Shown one piece after another: positions 8,572-17,002 of a stretch of DNA of 64,000 nt. A model generated the notes under the pieces. It made no database searches. It was not told the DNA's origin and worked only from the letters and a program-made list of their open reading frames with translations. How positions within the stretch are numbered: the stretch's first letter is position 1; every line of letters begins with the position of its first letter. The stretch is from contig DASZTG010000094.1 in NCBI GenBank assembly GCA_035548375.1, forward strand, positions 62,001 to 126,000. Direction: 5' to 3'. The stretch is from JACQAP01 sp035548375 (GTDB lineage Bacteria > Pseudomonadota > Gammaproteobacteria > Burkholderiales > JACQAP01). A program made the position numbers and the translations under genes.

Positions 8572-9597
8572 TTATTCGCTAGACGTCCTCGACCTCAACC
8601 TGTCGAACAGCACCGCGACGATGATGAACGTGCCCACGAACGTTCCCTGCCAGAACGTGCTGATGCCGAGCAACGTGAGGCTGTTGCGGATGACTTCGAT
8701 CAGCGCGGCGCCGACCACGGCACCGAATGCCGTGCCGATGCCGCCGCTCAGGTTGGCGCCGCCGATGACCGCGGCGGCGATGACCGTCAATTCCATGCCC
8801 TGCCCAAGGCCGGTGGTAATGGTGCCGAGCCAGCCGACTTCAAGGATGCCGGCGACGCCGGCGCACAGGCTGCAGAACATGTAGACGCTGACCTTGATGC
8901 GCCGCACCGGTACACCGGTGAGATTGGAGGCCTCCTCGTTGCCGCCGATCGCGAACAGGTAACGTCCCCAGCGCGTCCAGCGCAGCGCGAGGCTGACGAG
9001 CGCCGTCATGACGATCAGGAATAGCACCGGGTTCGGCACTTTCACGACGTCGAGGAAGGGCAACCCGAAATTCAGGAAGCCGCCACCTAGCGTGGTCAGC
9101 TGGCCCTGGTCCGGGCCGAATTCGTAGACCATGCGGTTGTCGGACAGCACCATGGCCAGGCTGCGCGCAATGGACAACATGCCGAGCGTGACCACGAAGG
9201 GCGGCATGCCGACGTACGCGATCATGACGCCGTTGACGAAGCCGACCAGCAACGCCACGCCGAGCGCGAGCAGCGATGCCTCCCAGAACGGCATCCCCGA
9301 ATTCATGGTCATGCCGATGACCATGCCCGATAGCGCCAGCACTGCGCCCACCGAGAGGTCGATCCCGCCGGTGATGATGACCGCTGTCATTCCAAGGCCG
9401 ATGATCGCGACGAAGGCGAAATTGCGAGTGACGTTGAAGAGGTTTTGCTGGGTCGCGAACACGTCGCTCGAGATCGACAGCACGACGAAGGCGATGACCG
9501 CCGCGAGGGAAACCCAGAACGTCTGCCGGCTCATGAGCCAGCTCAACAGGTTGGCGTGCTGTTGCGCGCGTATGGTTTCTTCGAGAGACGTGGCCAT
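8572..9597 (-). CDS. CUT2-family sugar ABC transporter permease (RbsC-like)
   Basis: A 341-residue inner-membrane permease with about ten hydrophobic segments and the RbsC/FrcC-type signatures GGIDLSVG after segment three and GGANLSGGIGT near the end. It forms the channel of the importer encoded with the ATPase (9637-10377) and binding protein (10483-11472). The start at 9597 has AAGGAA seven bases upstream. It is the last gene of the operon, 39 bases after the ATPase gene. The family imports monosaccharides; the exact sugar is not indicated. Confidence 0.9.
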   Translation of the reverse strand: MATSLEETIRAQQHANLLSWLMSRQTFWVSLAAVIAFVVLSISSDVFATQQNLFNVTRNFAFVAIIGLGMTAVIITGGIDLSVGAVLALSGMVIGMTMNSGMPFWEASLLALGVALLVGFVNGVMIAYVGMPPFVVTLGMLSIARSLAMVLSDNRMVYEFGPDQGQLTTLGGGFLNFGLPFLDVVKVPNPVLFLIVMTALVSLALRWTRWGRYLFAIGGNEEASNLTGVPVRRIKVSVYMFCSLCAGVAGILEVGWLGTITTGLGQGMELTVIAAAVIGGANLSGGIGTAFGAVVGAALIEVIRNSLTLLGISTFWQGTFVGTFIIVAVLFDRLRSRTSSE

Positions 9598-9636
9598 TCT
9601 GGTTTTCCTTACCCCTTGAACCGTGACCGATGCCGT

Positions 9637-10377
9637 TCAGGCGGATTCGATGGCGCCGGTGATGAGCCCCGTGACTTCTTCCGGTGATGTCCTCGCGGCG
9701 GGCTTGTCCGCGACCTTCTCTCCCCGGCGCATGACCACCACCCGGTCCGCCACGGCGAACACGTCCGGCATGCGGTGGCTGATGAGCACGACGGATATCC
9801 CGTGATCGCGCAGCCGCTGAATCAAGCTGAGCACTTCCGCCACCTGGCGCACGCTGATGGCCGCGGTGGGCTCGTCCATCAGCACGATCTTCGAATCGGC
9901 AAGGCGGGTGCGCGCGATGGCCACCGCCTGGCGCTGGCCGCCCGACATCTTGCGCACGAGGTCGCGCGGCCGCGTCTCGGATTTGAGTTCGGCAAAGAGC
10001 TCCCCCGCGCGCTGGTACATGGTGCGGTAATCCAGCACACGAAGCGGCCCGAAGCCCTTCATCAACTCGCGCCCGAGAAACACGTTCGCGGCCGCCGAGA
10101 GGTTGCCGCATAGCGCGAGGTCCTGGTAGACGATCTCGATGCCGGCGGCGCGCGCATCCGTCGGTTTGTGAAAAACGACCCTGCGGCCTTCCATCTCCAT
10201 GGTGCCGCTGCTGGGGGCAAAATTTCCGGCGATGACCCGCACCAGCGTGGATTTGCCGGCGCCGTTGTCGCCCATCAGGCCGACGACTTCGCCCGCGTTC
10301 AACTCGAGCGATACGCCCTTCAGCGCCTGGATGGCGCCGAAGTGCTTGGCCACTCCCGAGAGCTGCAGCAATGCCAT
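9637..10377 (-). CDS. CUT2-family sugar ABC transporter ATP-binding protein
   Basis: A 246-residue ATPase with Walker A GDNGAGKST, signature MSGGQRQAVAIART, Walker B IVLMDEPTA and an H-loop ISHRM. It carries a single nucleotide-binding domain, unlike the fused double domain of RbsA, which places it with FrcA-type members. The start at 10377 has GGGAGG eight bases upstream; the longer frame adds an Arg-rich stretch with no match to the family. It sits between the binding protein and permease genes, but an intrinsic terminator lies just upstream at 10432-10455. Confidence 0.91.
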   Translation of the reverse strand: MALLQLSGVAKHFGAIQALKGVSLELNAGEVVGLMGDNGAGKSTLVRVIAGNFAPSSGTMEMEGRRVVFHKPTDARAAGIEIVYQDLALCGNLSAAANVFLGRELMKGFGPLRVLDYRTMYQRAGELFAELKSETRPRDLVRKMSGGQRQAVAIARTRLADSKIVLMDEPTAAISVRQVAEVLSLIQRLRDHGISVVLISHRMPDVFAVADRVVVMRRGEKVADKPAARTSPEEVTGLITGAIESA

Positions 10378-10431
10378 GCGTCCAGCCTCCCGTCGTGCCC
10401 GACGCTCCCGCGCGCGGGCCGACCACCATCG

Positions 10432-10455
10432 AAAAAAGGGCGCCTTGCGGCGCCC
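10432..10455 (-). terminator. intrinsic terminator between binding-protein and ATPase genes
   Basis: On the minus strand a perfect 7-bp stem GGGCGCC/GGCGCCC with loop GCAA is followed directly by TTTTTT. It lies 27 bases after the stop of the substrate-binding gene and 54 bases before the ATPase start. It should reduce read-through, so that the periplasmic binding protein is made in excess of the membrane parts. Confidence 0.87.
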
Positions 10456-10482
10456 CACTCGGAGCGAGCTTCGGTAAGACGT

Positions 10483-11472
10483 TTATTGTGCCGGGCACTT
10501 GCCGAGGTTGGCGGGGGTGCACTCGTCGAGGCCGGTGTACAGCGGGTCGGCCACTTTCTTGCCGTTGATGAGGTCGATCAGCACCGCGGGCGCGCGATGC
10601 CCCATCTCGAACGGGCGCTGGCCGATCTGCGCGTGGCTGCGACCGGCCTTCAGTGCATCGAGCTGCGGCGGCAGCGTGTCACCCGCGATGATGATCAGCT
10701 TCTTGGATTTGAGCTTCGCCATCACCTGGTCGGTGACCTGCGCATAAGCCTGCGGGCCGAACTGGGCCCAGCCGCCGACGAGGACGAAAGCATTCAGGTC
10801 GGGGTTTGCGGTGAACGTGTCCGACATCTGCTGGTTGGCAAGGTCGATCTGGTCGTTCGTGAACAACGGACACCCCTTGACCTCCTTCCACCCGCCTTCG
10901 CCTTCCAGGCGCTTGATGCCCTTCTTGCCGGAGATGGTGTCGCGGAATCCGGCGGCGCGCGCGTTGATGTTGTCCGCCGCGGCGTTGCCGAGCTGCATGC
11001 ACACGCTGCCGCCCTTCGGGTTGAGCGCCTTGAGGTGCTTGGCCATGAGCACGCCCATGTCATAGTTGTTGGTGCCCAGGTAGGTCTTCCGAAGCGACCG
11101 ATCCGCGGCGGCGAGGTCGGCGTCGATGGTCATGATCGGCATTTTCGGATTCTTGGCCTTGAGCATGTTGGCCATGGCCGGCGCGTTGGACGGCGATATC
11201 GCGATCCCGGCCACGCCCTTGTTGATCAGGTCCTCGACGATCTGGACTTCGCCCGCCTCATCGGCACTCGATGCCGGTCCGGTGTACAGGCAGGTGTACT
11301 CGGAGCTTGGATTTTCCTTGTTCCACAGCGCGCAGCCGTTGCCGAGCACCGTGAAAAACGGGTTATCCAGTCCCTTGACGACTACCGCGATGGTCTTTTT
11401 CTGTGCAAGGGCCTGGCCTCCAAAGGCGAGCGCGAGCGCGATGCCCGCGAGCACGAGCGAGAGCTTCTTCAT
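10483..11472 (-). CDS. periplasmic sugar-binding protein of ABC transporter
   Basis: A 329-residue protein with a Sec signal (MKKLSLVLAGIALALAFGGQALA) and the periplasmic-binding-protein type 1 fold of the RbsB/FrcB group: KGLDNPFFTVLGNG, a VEDLINKGVAGIAISP segment and late GDTLPPQLDALKAG. Several Cys residues (CALW, CLYTG, VCMQLG, GCPLF, and two in the C-terminal tail) are more than usual for this group and may form disulfides. The start at 11472 is set by GGAGGAGG upstream. It is the first gene of the operon, transcribed away from the GntR regulator, with the operator at 11586-11596 in the shared promoter region. The ligand is probably a sugar; which one is not evident. Confidence 0.9.
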   Translation of the reverse strand: MKKLSLVLAGIALALAFGGQALAQKKTIAVVVKGLDNPFFTVLGNGCALWNKENPSSEYTCLYTGPASSADEAGEVQIVEDLINKGVAGIAISPSNAPAMANMLKAKNPKMPIMTIDADLAAADRSLRKTYLGTNNYDMGVLMAKHLKALNPKGGSVCMQLGNAAADNINARAAGFRDTISGKKGIKRLEGEGGWKEVKGCPLFTNDQIDLANQQMSDTFTANPDLNAFVLVGGWAQFGPQAYAQVTDQVMAKLKSKKLIIIAGDTLPPQLDALKAGRSHAQIGQRPFEMGHRAPAVLIDLINGKKVADPLYTGLDECTPANLGKCPAQ

Positions 11473-11585
11473 GTGTTTCCTCCTCCTCAAGTTTGTTGGT
11501 CGTGCCTTCTCTGGACATGGAGGGGGTCGGTCTTCTAGGTGCGCCGGCGGACCCCGTGCGGGCGAAGGCTATCGAAATGGTATAG

Positions 11586-11596
11586 TGGTCTTACCA
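11586..11596. promoter_or_regulatory. FadR/GntR-type operator
   Basis: TGGTCTTACCA is an inverted TGGT-N3-ACCA repeat, the form bound by FadR-subfamily GntR regulators. It lies in the 191-base divergent region between the binding-protein gene (start 11472) and the GntR gene (start 11664). Further TGGTA half-sites occur at about 11578 and 11640. On the minus strand a possible -10 (TACCAT) overlaps it, which would suit repression. Confidence 0.66.
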
Positions 11597-11663
11597 ATTT
11601 CACAATGCGTCGCGGCTTCGATTCGCGCCGCACCGCAGCAGTGGTAATGTTCGCACCCTGATC

Positions 11664-12437
11664 ATGCCCCTCACCCTCCTCGAACCGCGCCGTATCTATC
11701 GCGAAATCGCCGAGCAGATCGCCGCCATGATCGCCAGCGGCGAGCTGGCACCGAATTCCCGCTTGCCCTCCGAGCGTGACCTCGCGCAACGCCTCGGCGT
11801 ATCGCGGCCGCCGGTGCGTGAAGCCCTGATCGCGCTGGAAGTCGAAGGACTCGTGGATGTGCGCATCGGATCCGGCGTATACGTGCGCCAGGAGGCGGCA
11901 TCACGGGCAACCACTCGCCGCACGCGAAAGGTGGCGGAAATCGGCCCGTTCGAATTGCTCGCCGCGCGCCGCATGGTGGAATCCATGATTGCGGCCGAAG
12001 CCGCGAAAAATGCAACCAGGGAACAGATCAAGGCCATCGCCGAAACGGTGGAGGCCATCCGCAACGAAGACGAACAGCACTACGACCTGCGCCACCCGGC
12101 AGACAGGTTATTCCACGTGCGCGTCGCGGAGGCCAGCGGCAACAGAGCGCTCGTGCTGATGACGAATGTACTGTGGGATTTGCGCGACGGCAGCCTGCAC
12201 CGGCGCATCGAGGAACATTTCAGTACGCATGCACTGCGTGATCGCAGCAATCAGGACCACGAAGACATCCTGGGCGCTATCCGAAAACACGACTCGTCCG
12301 CCGCTGCCAACCTGATGCGCAAGCACCTGACACGAGTGGAACGCGAACTATCCCGCGCGTGGCCGACGATCGCAGAATCGGCAGCGGTCGCAAAATCAGC
12401 GGCAACCGGCAAGCGACGCGCAAGAATCAAGATTTGA
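11664..12437 (+). CDS. GntR family (FadR/FCD) transcriptional regulator
   Basis: A 257-residue regulator. Residues about 10-75 form the winged helix (RRIYREIAEQI, LPSERDLAQRLGVSRPPVREAL, VRIGSGVYV). The C-terminal FCD domain carries FHVRVAEASGN and the Asp/His metal or ligand residues of this subfamily (D and H near 150; HEDILGAI and RKHL later). FCD members usually repress a neighbouring catabolic or transport operon and release on binding a carboxylate or sugar acid. It is transcribed divergently from the sugar ABC operon and very likely controls it through the TGGT-N3-ACCA operator. The basic tail (TGKRRARIKI) is unremarkable. Confidence 0.9.
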   Translation: MPLTLLEPRRIYREIAEQIAAMIASGELAPNSRLPSERDLAQRLGVSRPPVREALIALEVEGLVDVRIGSGVYVRQEAASRATTRRTRKVAEIGPFELLAARRMVESMIAAEAAKNATREQIKAIAETVEAIRNEDEQHYDLRHPADRLFHVRVAEASGNRALVLMTNVLWDLRDGSLHRRIEEHFSTHALRDRSNQDHEDILGAIRKHDSSAAANLMRKHLTRVERELSRAWPTIAESAAVAKSAATGKRRARIKI

Positions 12438-12504
12438 TGACGGTGTTCCTGGACCGGGCACCAGGGACCGCACCCGCAAACGCGCGGGGCACTAAAAACA
12501 GTCT

Positions 12505-12720
12505 TTACTCGGGATCGTCCTCGAGCGAGATGCTGTCCATCACGAAGCCATTACGTCCACTCGCGCCGAACGCATACGGATCCTGGAATTCGTCGCTCAG
12601 GCCAATGCCGCGGCTTGCGAATCCCATGCGGGTGACGGCCGGAATATCGCTCCAGTCCGACAGTGCCTCCTCGGCGAACACTTCCTTGTCCCAATCCTGT
12701 TCGAGTGCGCTCAGGTTCAT
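12505..12720 (-). CDS. small acidic protein, family member 2 (ends LEDDPE)
   Basis: A 71-residue acidic protein of unknown function, homologous to the 73-residue protein at 1335-1556. Shared marks are W-D near residue 10, SDWSDIP near 21-27, GLSDEF in the middle, an Arg-x-x-F segment and the C-terminal LEDDPE. The start at 12720 is set by GGAGG five bases upstream; an earlier in-frame ATG at 12750 would fall at the expected transcription start. No signal peptide, membrane segment or metal motif is seen. It lies alone, convergent with the GntR gene 67 bases away, behind a sigma-54-type promoter matching that of member 1. Bases 12774-12981 upstream hold no gene that I can see. Confidence 0.72.
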   Translation of the reverse strand: MNLSALEQDWDKEVFAEEALSDWSDIPAVTRMGFASRGIGLSDEFQDPYAFGASGRNGFVMDSISLEDDPE

Positions 12721-12756
12721 TGCTGCCTCCATTGTTGTTGCGCCGACCATGAACAG

Positions 12757-12773
12757 AGCAACTACCCTGCCAA
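12757..12773 (-). promoter_or_regulatory. sigma-54-type (-24/-12) promoter, copy 2
   Basis: The minus strand reads TTGGCAGGGTAGTTGCT, with GG and GC exactly 10 bases apart as RpoN requires. The bases that follow (CTGTTC and GTC) also match copy 1 at 1590-1606. It lies 36 bases before the ATG at 12720. Confidence 0.72.
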
Positions 12774-12981
12774 CGGTGAAGGAATATCCGTATCGACCGG
12801 TAAATCAGGCACTAAGGCAGAGTGTGGCGGCGGAAAAGGAATGCTGGACGGATGGTATTACCCGCGCGACGAGCAAAATTTGCCAAGGCTGACGACAATC
12901 CGGCACGCGACCATGAATTGTTTACGGGAACGAGGGGCGCAATTGCACGCTGCCTCGGCCGCGCGCCCGTCTGGCGCCAAT

Positions 12982-14655
12982 TCAGCCGCGCAAGACTTGC
13001 CCCGCCCCCGCCCCGACGAGCTTTCCGTCGGCGTAGCTACTCACGCCGTTCACCAGCGTATGCTGCACGCCGCGAGAGGGCATGACCATGCGCTTGCCGC
13101 CGCCGGGCAAATCGAAGCGCCGCTCGCCGCGATTCGAGGAACCCACAGTCGCGGGATCGAAAATGGTGATGTCCGCCGCCAGCCCAGGCTGCAGTCGGCC
13201 GCGATCCTTGATGCCGAACAGATCTGCGGGATCCGATGTCAGCCGGCGCACGGCTTCCTCAAGCGTCAGCACACCGCGCTCGCGCACCCAGGTGCCCAGC
13301 AAATAAGTCGGATAGCCGGAATCGCACAGCATGTCCACATGCGCGCCGCCGTCGCCGAGCCCGATCAGGATCGCGGGATTGTTCAACAATTCGGCCATGC
13401 GATCGACGCGCGTGTTGAACGACGCCATCGTGAATTCGAGGTCGAGGTTATCGGCCAGCGTGACGTCGAGAAAGGCATCAACGCCATCCTTGCCTTGCGC
13501 GCGGCCGATCTCGGCGACCGTCTTGCCTTCGAAGCGCTTGAGCTCCGGCGAGCGCACTTCATGCAAGGTGATGCGCTCCCAGTTGCCGAAGGCCATCGGA
13601 TTCTTCAGTTCCTCGCGAAACTGGTTGCGGAATGCCGCGTCGGCGTAGATTTTCTTCTGCGCCTCTGGCGACTTGTCCTCGAATACGCGCTTCCACGACG
13701 GGAAGGCCGCGAACGAGAACGGGCTGTGCATGTCGATCTCGCGCGTGAGCGGCAGTGGCGATGTCTGCGGCCGTGCGCCCTTGGCGATCATGGGCGCCGC
13801 GCGACGCAGCGTCTCGCGCACGGCTTCGGAGATGTCGTCACGATCGAACAGCGCAATGAACGTGACCGGCCGGCCGCTTTCCTCGAGCAGGAAATCCAGG
13901 GTTTCGCACTGGTCTTCCTCGAGCACGCCGATCTGCCTAGTCAGCGCCACTTCGATCGCGCCCTTGTTCCTTTCCTTCAGCACGTTCGCGTAAGCCTTGA
14001 GTTCGTCGCCGCTGGCGTTGCGACAGGCGAGCGGCCGGCCGCCGTAGCCCAGGTGCTGGTTCAGGATGGTGCTGGAGAAACCCAGCGCACCTGCGTCGAT
14101 GGCTTCGCCCAGCAACGCCTTGACTTTCGACGTTTCGTCCGGCGTCGCCGCCCGCTCCATCGATTCTTCGCCCATCACGTAGTGGCGAAAGGGCGTGAGC
14201 GGTGCGAGGAAGCCGAGGTTGACCGACGGCTTGCGCCTCGCCGCCGCATCCATGAATTGCGGAAACGTCTCCCAATCCCAGGTAATGCCGGCATTGAGCA
14301 CATCGAACGGAATGGATTCCACATTGACCAGATCGCGCATGGCGATCTCGCGCGTGGCCGGCCTGCATGGCGCGAGGCCGACGCCGCAATTACCCATGAC
14401 GACACTGGTCACGCCGTGCCAGGACGACGGCGTCACCGCGACATCCCAGCAGATCTGCGCATCGTAGTGAGTGTGTGGGTCGATGAAACCGGGCGAGACG
14501 ACGCAATCGGAGGCGTCGATGACATGCTTTGCCGATCCTTCGACTTTTCCAATCGTCGTGATCTTGCCGTTGGAGATCGCCACGTCGGCGTGGCGGCCAG
14601 GCGCGCCGGTTCCGTCGACGACGAGGCCGTTGCGAATCACGATATCGTCAGGCAT
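12982..14655 (-). CDS. N-acyl-D-amino-acid deacylase-type amidohydrolase
   Basis: A 557-residue member of amidohydrolase family 3 (D-aminoacylase/DAN group). Metal-site features are the HTH of DPHTHYDAQ near residue 62, a Cys in MGNCGVG near 89, and a late GDGGAHVDM segment holding the catalytic Asp. The N-terminal MPDDIVIRNGLVVDGTG and C-terminal AADITIFDP form the small beta-sandwich domain typical of the superfamily. It would hydrolyse an N-acyl-D-amino acid or related amide or hydantoin in the cytoplasm. It follows the alpha/beta hydrolase gene by 33 bases and is probably co-transcribed. The substrate is not fixed by sequence. Confidence 0.86.
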   Translation of the reverse strand: MPDDIVIRNGLVVDGTGAPGRHADVAISNGKITTIGKVEGSAKHVIDASDCVVSPGFIDPHTHYDAQICWDVAVTPSSWHGVTSVVMGNCGVGLAPCRPATREIAMRDLVNVESIPFDVLNAGITWDWETFPQFMDAAARRKPSVNLGFLAPLTPFRHYVMGEESMERAATPDETSKVKALLGEAIDAGALGFSSTILNQHLGYGGRPLACRNASGDELKAYANVLKERNKGAIEVALTRQIGVLEEDQCETLDFLLEESGRPVTFIALFDRDDISEAVRETLRRAAPMIAKGARPQTSPLPLTREIDMHSPFSFAAFPSWKRVFEDKSPEAQKKIYADAAFRNQFREELKNPMAFGNWERITLHEVRSPELKRFEGKTVAEIGRAQGKDGVDAFLDVTLADNLDLEFTMASFNTRVDRMAELLNNPAILIGLGDGGAHVDMLCDSGYPTYLLGTWVRERGVLTLEEAVRRLTSDPADLFGIKDRGRLQPGLAADITIFDPATVGSSNRGERRFDLPGGGKRMVMPSRGVQHTLVNGVSSYADGKLVGAGAGQVLRG

Positions 14656-14688
14656 TCGGGTTCCTCTCCATTCGAAAGATTGCGTGAT

Positions 14689-15534
14689 CTACGCGGCTTC
14701 ACCGAAGAATTTAAGCACTTCCGCGGTCGCCCATTCGGGCTTTTCCTCGGGAATCCAGTGGCCGGCGTCTTCGACCACGCCACCGCGAACGTTCGATCCC
14801 ACGCGCTGCCAGGATTCGAGCGCCAGCGGCCCGCGGCCCCTGCCCTTCGCGCCGCCATATACCAGGATCGGCATAGCCAGCTTGCCTTGCGCGAGGAAGG
14901 CCTCGTTGTCCTTCACGTCCTGCGGCGTGGCGCGGTAAAGATTGAAGCCGGCCTTCATCGCACCGGGCTGGCGGTAGGCGCGGAAGTATTCCTGCTGCGC
15001 TTCCTGCGGGATGCAGTCTGGCGTCGCGCCCCAGGTGCGATAGAAGAAGCCGACATAGACGTCCTCGCGGCCGGCGGTCAGCTCCTCGGGGAAATCTTTC
15101 TCCCAGTGCAAGCCATGGTGCCAGCGGTTGTTGAACATCACCGGCGTGCCGTCGCCCGGCACCGGCACGTCGAAAATCACCATGCGCTTCACCGCATCGC
15201 GATGCTGAGCGGCCAGCGAGAAGGCGATCGGGCCGCCCCAATCATGGCCCGCCACGAAGAACGTCTTTTCGCCGAGCACGTCATGCACCAGGCGCCATAA
15301 ATCGTCGGCGATGGTCTTCTTGTCGTAGCCGGTCGCTGGACGCGAAGAATCCCCCAGGCCGCGCAGGTCGGGCGCGACGACGCGATATTTCTTCGCGAGG
15401 CCGGGAATGATGTCCCGCCACATGAACCAGGTCTGCGGCCAGCCGTGGATCAGCAATACGACCGGTCCCGAACCGACCGTGACGTAGTGCAGCGTAACGT
15501 CGCCAAGATCGGCGTGACAATGTTGGAGAGCCAT
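14689..15534 (-). CDS. alpha/beta hydrolase, epoxide hydrolase-like
   Basis: A 281-residue cytoplasmic alpha/beta hydrolase. HGWPQTW supplies the oxyanion hole (HGWP is typical of epoxide hydrolases), GHDWGG carries an Asp nucleophile, as in epoxide hydrolases and haloalkane dehalogenases rather than a Ser, and AGHWIPEE supplies the catalytic His. A cap domain with HWEKDFPE and YFRAYRQPGAM lies between. The ATG at 15534 gives the usual N-terminus; a GTG at 15579 would add 15 residues. Neither has a strong ribosome binding site. It heads a probable two-gene operon with the amidohydrolase. Epoxide hydrolysis is the best guess, with dehalogenation the alternative. Confidence 0.83.
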   Translation of the reverse strand: MALQHCHADLGDVTLHYVTVGSGPVVLLIHGWPQTWFMWRDIIPGLAKKYRVVAPDLRGLGDSSRPATGYDKKTIADDLWRLVHDVLGEKTFFVAGHDWGGPIAFSLAAQHRDAVKRMVIFDVPVPGDGTPVMFNNRWHHGLHWEKDFPEELTAGREDVYVGFFYRTWGATPDCIPQEAQQEYFRAYRQPGAMKAGFNLYRATPQDVKDNEAFLAQGKLAMPILVYGGAKGRGRGPLALESWQRVGSNVRGGVVEDAGHWIPEEKPEWATAEVLKFFGEAA

Positions 15535-15692
15535 GAAAGGAAAGTGCGAGCCGCGTAGCCGAGAGAGGAAGTAAATCACACTTTAGGCAAGCGTGACTCG
15601 GCAGCCGTGATTGCCGCAATGCCGACGGTGCGCGCGCAGGAACGCGGAAGAGCCCGAAGCTGCCTCCAAGGCAGGTGCGAAGCCCCCCTGCC

Positions 15693-16145
15693 TCAACGGG
15701 TCGAGTGGGTGGCGCGCGTGCGAGCCGCCTTGCGTGCGGAAGCGGAACGGCTGGCCGCACTACGTCGCCCGGCAGCCGCGTGTGCCTGGCGCGATAGCGC
15801 CGGTTTAGAGGCCGTCGCACGTGATTCCTTCTTCAGTGCGGAAGTCACCGCGCGTGAGCGCGTGGCAGACGCGCGGTGCTTGCGCTCGTGCCCTGCTTCG
15901 GTGTCGCGCGCTGCCTTGCGCCGCGTCTTTTCCGAAGTGCCCGCCTTCGGCGGCGGCAGGTCGACGCCGGCGCGGCGCGCCTTCGACAGCCCGATGGCAA
16001 TGGCCTGTTTCGCGGAGCGGGCGCCATGCTTGCCTTCGCGAATGTGGTCCATTTCTTCTTTCACGAACTCGCCCGCCTGGGTCGACGCCGATTTGCCTTG
16101 CTTCCTGTCGTGCTCTGCCCGCGCCATGGTTTTGCGATCCGGCAT
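15693..16145 (-). CDS. DUF6496 domain protein with basic tail
   Basis: A 150-residue basic protein. The N-terminal 70 residues (MPDRKTMARAEHDRKQGKS, then EFVKEEMDHIREGKHG, AIAIGLSKARRAGV) match the DUF6496 type found in many proteobacteria. The C-terminal 70 residues are a low-complexity Ala/Arg/Ser/Lys tail like histone-H1-type nucleoid proteins, suggesting DNA or RNA binding. The start at 16145 is set by GAGGAGG. It is divergent from the acidic protein at 16405; the 259 bases between hold no other gene. The molecular role is unknown. Confidence 0.76.
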   Translation of the reverse strand: MPDRKTMARAEHDRKQGKSASTQAGEFVKEEMDHIREGKHGARSAKQAIAIGLSKARRAGVDLPPPKAGTSEKTRRKAARDTEAGHERKHRASATRSRAVTSALKKESRATASKPALSRQAHAAAGRRSAASRSASARKAARTRATHSTR

Positions 16146-16404
16146 GATTTCCTCCTCGGTGATCCACAAAGTCATGGTCTGCGACGCAACCTCCGTGCCG
16201 CTGCCTTCGCGGTCGAGCGCGCGGGAATTTGCAGCGTGCAGCCAGGATTCCAGTCATTTGAGACAGCAGCGGCGAAGCTTTCGGCGCAAGCGTTGCAAGC
16301 GAAGAGAAAAAGTTGCCGGCATGGGTGCCCACTGCGAAACGCAACGGAACGCGCAGTGGCGGGCGATGCCCAACTTGTACGTGCATCACGAACAGGAGGC
16401 AAAC

Positions 16405-16842
16405 ATGGCTGGCAACAGCACGCTCGATCCCGATAACTATCCCGCCGCAACGCGGCGCCGCCGGCGTGGACATACGCACGTCACGGCATCGCTCGGGCCA
16501 AGCGACAGCTCGGACAGCGGTTCCGATCTCGCGGAAACGACCATCGAAGACGACGATGACCTGCAGGACGCTTTTGCGGAAAGCGACCGCGCCGGCACCG
16601 GCGAACAACTGGGGGCGCGCAATAATGCCGGCATGCGCGTCGCCGGCGACATCGAACCCGATCGCATCGTCGGCGAGGAAGAAGCCGGCCTTGGCGGCGG
16701 CCTGGACCAGGCCGAGGAAGCGCAACTTGGCGTCACCGACGAAGAGCTTGCGCGTCGCGACCACGCGCCGGATCCTTTTCGCAAGTTCAGGCGACGCATG
16801 CGCGACCTGGGCGGTCGCAGGAAAAACGACGGCAAGGAATAA
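16405..16842 (+). CDS. acidic hypothetical protein with SDSGSD motif
   Basis: A 145-residue, mostly disordered-looking protein. After a basic Arg patch (TRRRRRGH, about residues 16-23) it carries LGPSDSSDSGSDL, an acidic run EDDDDLQD, AGTGEQ and EPDRIVGEEE, then a basic C-terminus. I recall similar SDSGSD proteins as uncharacterised proteins of Burkholderiales. AGGAGG eight bases before the ATG fixes the start. It is followed by a hairpin terminator at 16892-16915 and is divergent from the DUF6496 gene. No enzymatic motif is seen. Confidence 0.72.
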   Translation: MAGNSTLDPDNYPAATRRRRRGHTHVTASLGPSDSSDSGSDLAETTIEDDDDLQDAFAESDRAGTGEQLGARNNAGMRVAGDIEPDRIVGEEEAGLGGGLDQAEEAQLGVTDEELARRDHAPDPFRKFRRRMRDLGGRRKNDGKE

Positions 16843-16891
16843 GCCGCGCGATTTCGCGCTCGCGTTATGAGCGTATAGCGCAACGTCGTGG

Positions 16892-16915
16892 AACGGCGAC
16901 AGGCGTGTCGCCGTT
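16892..16915 (+). terminator. hairpin terminator after the acidic hypothetical gene
   Basis: A perfect 9-bp stem AACGGCGAC/GTCGCCGTT with a six-base loop lies 50 bases after the stop at 16842 and is followed by a T-containing but not pure T tract. It separates that gene from the patatin gene at 17003. Confidence 0.55.
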
Positions 16916-17002
16916 TGCATTTCGTTTCACCGGACAGGCACTCGGATACGTCGCATTGCTGTATCGTCGCTGGCATTCGTTCGCGACGAGGGGAAGCGAA
17001 AA

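Noticed and set aside
8840..10522. 560-codon minus-strand open frame across the ABC transporter genes
   Set aside because: It is an out-of-frame reading of the permease and ATPase genes; those two have complete family motifs in other frames.
12871..12888. A third sigma-54-like site (TTGGCAAATTTTGCT on the minus strand)
   Set aside because: GG and GC are only 8 bases apart, not the required 10, and no gene start follows it at the right distance.
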